NCBI GenBank assembly: GCA_964593895.1
Contig: CAZQKL010000017.1
Span: 1-10,217 of the forward strand
From: CAZQKL01 sp964593895 [NCBI: uncultured bacterium]
GTDB lineage: Bacteria > DYJV01
Direction of reading: 5' to 3'
Length of the DNA stretch: 10,217 bases
Below are positions 7,438 to 10,217 of this stretch, piece after piece (the stretch's first letter is position 1; each line of letters opens with the position of its first letter). The notes beneath the pieces are model-generated. The model was not told where the DNA came from. It was given only the letters and a program-made list of their open reading frames with translations, and did no database searches. The position numbers and the translations under genes are program-made.

Positions 7438-8309
7438 ACTCTTTCTATTTTTGTTTGACCTATTATACCTGAAGGCTTTATATAAATCACTAAAATCAGA
7501 ATAACAAAAGCTATAACATCTTTATATTCAGATGAAATTAATCCTGCTGCAAGATTTTCAAATAATCCAAGAAGAATACCTCCTAAAACAGAACCCCACA
7601 TGTTTCCATATCCACCTAAAATTGCTGCTGCAAATCCTTTTAAACCTAACAAAAAACCTATATCATAAGATGTTGTTGTTATTGGAGCAATAATTATTCC
7701 TGCAACTGCCCCTAAAAATCCACCTATTACAAATGATAAAAACACAACTTTATTTATATTTATCCCAACAATTTTTGATGCTTTAATATTACAACTTACT
7801 GCTCTCATTGCTTTTCCAGTTAAAGTTTTTTGAAAAAAAAGGTGAAGTAAAATTACTGTAAAAAATGATATTCCAATAATCCATAAATATTGAGGAACAA
7901 TTACCGCATTAAAAATTTTTATAACTTTATCTCCAGAAAATGAAGGAAGCATATACGAATCTGACCCCCAAATTAGAAGCGCTAACCCTTTAAAAAAAAT
8001 AGATGCGCCAATTGTTATAAAGATTAAAATAATTATGTCCTTTGATTTAGAATTCCTTATAACAAATCTTTCAAACAATCCTGCCATTATGCTTACAATT
8101 ATTATTGATAAGGGGATAGCTATAAAGTATGGAAACTTTGAAAATATGTAAAAAGTCACTGTTAACATCCCGCCATAAGTTATAAATTCACATTGCATAA
8201 TATTAACAATTTGAGTTGCATTATAAACAACAGAGAAACCTATTGCAATTAAAGCATAAATACTTCCAGTTGTTATCCCAGATATGATAAATTGAGAAAT
8301 GTTACTCAT
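7434..8309 (-). CDS. livH: Branched-chain-amino-acid-type ABC transporter permease, LivH family
   Basis: A 291-residue permease with about eight membrane segments. Family blocks are TGSIYALIAIGFSVVY (14-29), the coupling loop GKAMRAVSCNIKASKIVGI (165-183), KGFAAAILGGYGNMWGSVLG (224-243) and the terminal KPSGIIG (278-284). In the first conserved helix the usual N-x-A-Q-G-E-F type sequence is NIMQCEF (36-42), with Cys in place of the usual Gly; the effect is unknown. It overlaps the CoA-transferase stop codon by four bases (ATGA) and the livM-like start by four bases, so CoA-transferase, LivH and LivM are made from a coupled message. There is no substrate-binding protein gene beside it, which is unusual because such a gene is normally part of the same operon. 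Confidence 0.92.
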   Translation of the reverse strand: MSNISQFIISGITTGSIYALIAIGFSVVYNATQIVNIMQCEFITYGGMLTVTFYIFSKFPYFIAIPLSIIIVSIMAGLFERFVIRNSKSKDIIILIFITIGASIFFKGLALLIWGSDSYMLPSFSGDKVIKIFNAVIVPQYLWIIGISFFTVILLHLFFQKTLTGKAMRAVSCNIKASKIVGININKVVFLSFVIGGFLGAVAGIIIAPITTTSYDIGFLLGLKGFAAAILGGYGNMWGSVLGGILLGLFENLAAGLISSEYKDVIAFVILILVIYIKPSGIIGQTKIERV

Positions 8310-9502
8310 ATTATATTTTCTCTTTTCAGATTTTCTATTTCTTCTTTTGTTAGCCCTATCTTTGAATAAATTTCATAATTATGCTCTCCAAGTCTTGGAG
8401 GAAAGTCTAATTTATTCTTCTTCTCTTTTAAATAGTCTGTAAAATGTCCTGGAGGACATAAGGTTATTTTTAAACCACTTTTTTTATCTTCAGTAAATAA
8501 AAATTTCCCTTTTAAATAAGGGTCCTGCAATAAATCTTTAACTTTATTAATTTTTGACGCAGGGACTGTAATTTTTCTTAACATTTCAAGAAGTTCATCA
8601 GTTGAGTATTTTTTGGTTATTTCTTCAATCTTTCTATTTAAATTTTCAACATCCTTTATTCTTCCCTCATTTAATTTGTATTCATCTTTATCTAATGATG
8701 AAAAACCTGGTAATTTAACAAAATCTTCCCATTGTCTATTATTTCCAATTGCAATATAAATGTATCCATCTTTGGTTTTATAAACAGAAACTGGAGCAAA
8801 AAACTCATGAGTATTTCCTCTTCTGGTAATATCTTTGTTAAATGATGCAACCATTGGAATATTTATAGCATGCCAGCTAACAGAACTTTCAAACATTGAA
8901 AAATCAATCTTTGAGCCTTTACCTGTAACAGCTCTTTTATAAAGTGCTTTCATAGTTAATCCAAAAACCATTTCACTGCTTCCCATATCTGGTAAAGGCA
9001 CACCTAAAACTTGTGGAGGTCCATCAGGTTCACCTGTTACATCCATTAGGCCTGCTCTTGCTTGCAAAATTGGGTCATATGCTCCTTCATTACTTTCTGG
9101 TCCAAAACCAGTAACTCCTATCCATATAATATCAGGCTTTATTTTTCGTAAAGTTTCATAATCTATTCCTAATTTTTTGTAATTTCTTGGAAGCTGATTT
9201 GTAACAAATATATCAACTTCCAATTTTTCAATTAATTTATATAGAATTTTTTTCCCTTTTTCACTTTTTAAATCTAAAGTTATTGCTTTTTTCCCAGCAT
9301 TTATCGTTAAATAATATGTATTCATACCATATTCATTTAAAATATTTTCTCCCACAAGTCTATTTGGATCATGTCTTTTTGGATTTTCAATCCGAATTAC
9401 ATTAGCACCCTCAAGCACCATTTTGTATGTAAAAAATGGCACAACTATTGCCTGTTCTAAACTTAATACTGTTATATTTTTAAAAAGCTGTAAATCGTCC
9501 AT
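8306..9502 (-). CDS. Class III (CaiB/BaiF family) CoA-transferase
   Basis: The 398-residue product belongs to the family that moves CoA between a donor thioester and an acceptor acid (formyl-CoA, carnitine and benzylsuccinate CoA-transferases). Visible blocks are an N-terminal LSLEQAIVVPFFTYKMVLEGANVIRIENP, INAGKKAITLDLKSEKG (67-83), VTGFGPE (130-136) and ARAGLMDVTGEPDGPPQ (148-164). The catalytic aspartate, which forms the mixed anhydride and CoA thioester intermediates, is D172 in PLPDMGSSE. FEDRKSG-like details for naming a substrate are not readable. First gene of the seven-gene operon, it has an AAGGT ribosome site (plus 9510-9514) seven bases before the ATG. Its position ahead of the importer and with an acyl-CoA dehydrogenase suggests that it activates the imported acid without spending ATP. 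Confidence 0.9.
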   Translation of the reverse strand: MDDLQLFKNITVLSLEQAIVVPFFTYKMVLEGANVIRIENPKRHDPNRLVGENILNEYGMNTYYLTINAGKKAITLDLKSEKGKKILYKLIEKLEVDIFVTNQLPRNYKKLGIDYETLRKIKPDIIWIGVTGFGPESNEGAYDPILQARAGLMDVTGEPDGPPQVLGVPLPDMGSSEMVFGLTMKALYKRAVTGKGSKIDFSMFESSVSWHAINIPMVASFNKDITRRGNTHEFFAPVSVYKTKDGYIYIAIGNNRQWEDFVKLPGFSSLDKDEYKLNEGRIKDVENLNRKIEEITKKYSTDELLEMLRKITVPASKINKVKDLLQDPYLKGKFLFTEDKKSGLKITLCPPGHFTDYLKEKKNKLDFPPRLGEHNYEIYSKIGLTKEEIENLKRENII

Positions 9503-9523
9503 TTTCTTTACCTTTTACTTTTT

Positions 9524-9537
9524 TTATGCATACATAA
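9524..9537. promoter_or_regulatory. Putative GntR/FCD operator at the CoA-transferase promoter
   Basis: TTATGCATACATAA is an inverted repeat matching in six of seven base pairs, centred on ATGCATACAT. It resembles the TGTATACA-like palindromes bound by FCD-type GntR proteins. It lies 22 bases before the CoA-transferase ATG and overlaps the expected -10 region, a position suited to repression. Its near-copy sits before the opposite gene. Confidence 0.5.
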
Positions 9538-9559
9538 TATAAAAAATTTTAACAGTCAA
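9531..9559 (-). promoter_or_regulatory. Possible promoter of the CoA-transferase/liv operon
   Basis: A TTGACT box (plus 9554-9559) is a good -35 element. With 17-base spacing the -10 would be TATGTA (plus 9531-9536), which is poor; TATTAT (plus 9534-9539) is better but only 14 bases away. The palindrome at 9524-9537 covers either choice. No other promoter is evident before the gene. Confidence 0.4.
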
Positions 9560-9666
9560 GAAATTTTTAAAATTTTTGTTTAATTTATTAATTATTTGGG
9601 ATTTGCAAAAATTTTTTGTTTGATTTTATACATTTTTATCATTATAACATTTTTTTAAAAAAATTA

Positions 9667-9695
9667 TTGACAAAAAAAATTATATTTTATATGAG
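9667..9695 (+). promoter_or_regulatory. Probable sigma-70 promoter of the reductase-like gene
   Basis: A perfect TTGACA at 9667-9672 is followed after 17 bases by TATGAG (9690-9695); TATATG at 9688-9693 is an alternative with 15-base spacing. Transcription would begin around 9702, so the palindrome at 9710-9719 falls in the initially transcribed region, where a bound repressor would block it. Confidence 0.6.
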
Positions 9696-9709
9696 AAAGT
9701 AAAAATTAC

Positions 9710-9719
9710 ATGTATACAT
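9710..9719. promoter_or_regulatory. Putative GntR/FCD operator before the reductase-like gene
   Basis: ATGTATACAT is a perfect 10-base palindrome followed by AA, matching the palindrome at 9524-9537 in 11 of 14 aligned positions. It lies just downstream of the -10 box and 14 bases before the ATG at 9734, abutting the ribosome site GGAGG at 9724-9728. The sequence fits the TGTATACA core typical of FCD-type GntR operators. Confidence 0.55.
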
Positions 9720-9733
9720 AAATGGAGGACACA

Positions 9734-10217
9734 ATGCTAAAACTCCCTCCCTTGGAAATTATTAAACCAGCAAATGAAGAAGAGCTTCTATTGTTAAGGA
9801 AAAAATATTTTAAAAACTCTATGTTTATTTCTGGAGGAACTGGAATTATCCCTGAATTAAAAAAAAGGGTTTATATGCCTAAGTATTTGATAAGCCTTTC
9901 TGACATAAAGGAATATTCTTTTATTAATTATGAAAAAAATAGTGATACTTTAAAAATTGGAGCATTGACAAAGTTAATAGAAATTATTGAATCAAATGTT
10001 ATAAATGAAATTTTCCCTACTTTATCTGAAACTGCTAAAGAAGTAGCAATGCCACAGATTAGAAATACCGCTACAATTGGGGGAAATATATGTCTTGATA
10101 CAAGATGTTTTTATTTCAACCAAAGCTATGAATGGAGAAGAAATTTAGATAAATGTTTTAAATTTGGAGGTGTTAAGTGTAATGCTATAAAAAATGGTAA
10201 AAGATGCTATGCTGTAT
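9734..10217 (+). CDS. hcrB: 4-hydroxybenzoyl-CoA reductase-like beta subunit (FAD and [4Fe-4S]), N-terminal part
   Basis: The 161 visible codons (no stop; the gene continues past the right edge) encode the FAD-binding subunit of the xanthine-dehydrogenase superfamily. FISGGTGIIPELKKR (31-45) is the flavin loop and IRNTATIGGNIC (109-120) the second one. After it comes an insertion not found in ordinary xanthine or CO dehydrogenases, with C125 (DTRC), C141, C149 and C158 (KRC). The spacings 16, 8 and 9 agree with what I recall for the [4Fe-4S] ligands of 4-hydroxybenzoyl-CoA reductase beta. That enzyme removes the phenolic hydroxyl of 4-hydroxybenzoyl-CoA to give benzoyl-CoA. The molybdenum and [2Fe-2S] subunits should lie beyond the edge. 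GGAGG at 9724-9728 supports this ATG; an in-frame ATG at 9722 is less likely. The exact aromatic substrate is inferred. Confidence 0.8.
   Translation, partial: MLKLPPLEIIKPANEEELLLLRKKYFKNSMFISGGTGIIPELKKRVYMPKYLISLSDIKEYSFINYEKNSDTLKIGALTKLIEIIESNVINEIFPTLSETAKEVAMPQIRNTATIGGNICLDTRCFYFNQSYEWRRNLDKCFKFGGVKCNAIKNGKRCYAV

Larger units (their letters stand above)
9503..9733. other. AT-rich divergent control region
   Basis: This 231-base spacer separates the two divergent starts and contains no gene. It is very AT-rich with many A and T runs, which suggests curved DNA. Two degenerate copies of an AAAATTTTTGTTTAATTT-like segment occur at about 9569-9587 and 9607-9628. The two operators and two promoters listed separately lie at its ends. 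Confidence 0.7.

Noticed and set aside
9541-9700. CRISPR-like or satellite repeat in the AT-rich spacer
   Set aside because: Only two imperfect copies of a low-complexity A/T stretch are present, with no regular spacer pattern.

Overview
The window comes from an AT-rich bacterial chromosome (roughly 30% G+C by eye) of an organism that probably lives without oxygen. Bacterial traits are sigma-70-like -35/-10 boxes, GGAGG-type ribosome sites, a bacterial TrmB and a tRNA-Ser without an encoded CCA. The anaerobic lifestyle is inferred from a subunit resembling the FAD/[4Fe-4S] beta subunit of 4-hydroxybenzoyl-CoA reductase at the right edge. I cannot name the taxon; an uncultured low-GC anaerobe is the best guess.

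Left part (1-3252, housekeeping). A minus-strand tRNA-Ser(GGA) is followed 11 bases later by the start of a Nudix hydrolase that runs off the left edge. Diverging from it is a plus-strand operon of four tightly spaced genes: the large subunit of an isopropylmalate/homoaconitate-type dehydratase (without its small subunit), an exported chalcone-isomerase-like protein, a small four-cysteine (zinc-ribbon-like) protein of unknown role, and the tRNA m7G46 methyltransferase TrmB. TrmB ends tail-to-tail inside the next, opposite operon, with an 18-base overlap.

Middle and right (3235-9502, minus strand). Seven genes lie end to end or overlap, in transcription order: a class III (CaiB/BaiF) CoA-transferase, LivH- and LivM-type permeases, LivG- and LivF-type ATPases, an acyl-CoA dehydrogenase, and a GntR/FCD-family regulator. 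This looks like one uptake-activation-oxidation module for a carboxylic acid: imported by the branched-chain-amino-acid-type ABC transporter, converted to its CoA thioester by CoA transfer, then oxidised at the alpha/beta carbons. The transporter's periplasmic binding protein is not in the window.

Right edge (9734-10217, plus strand). A partial gene encodes the molybdenum-hydroxylase-family FAD subunit with a four-cysteine insertion whose spacing fits 4-hydroxybenzoyl-CoA reductase beta (HcrB/HbaD). It diverges from the CoA-transferase operon across a 231-base AT-rich spacer. Near-identical palindromes (ATGCATACAT and ATGTATACAT) sit next to each of the two divergent start regions and resemble GntR/FCD operators, so the GntR protein probably represses both units in response to the substrate or its CoA ester. 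Taken together, the locus looks like part of an anaerobic aromatic or aryl-alkanoic acid catabolic island; the exact substrate cannot be read from this window.
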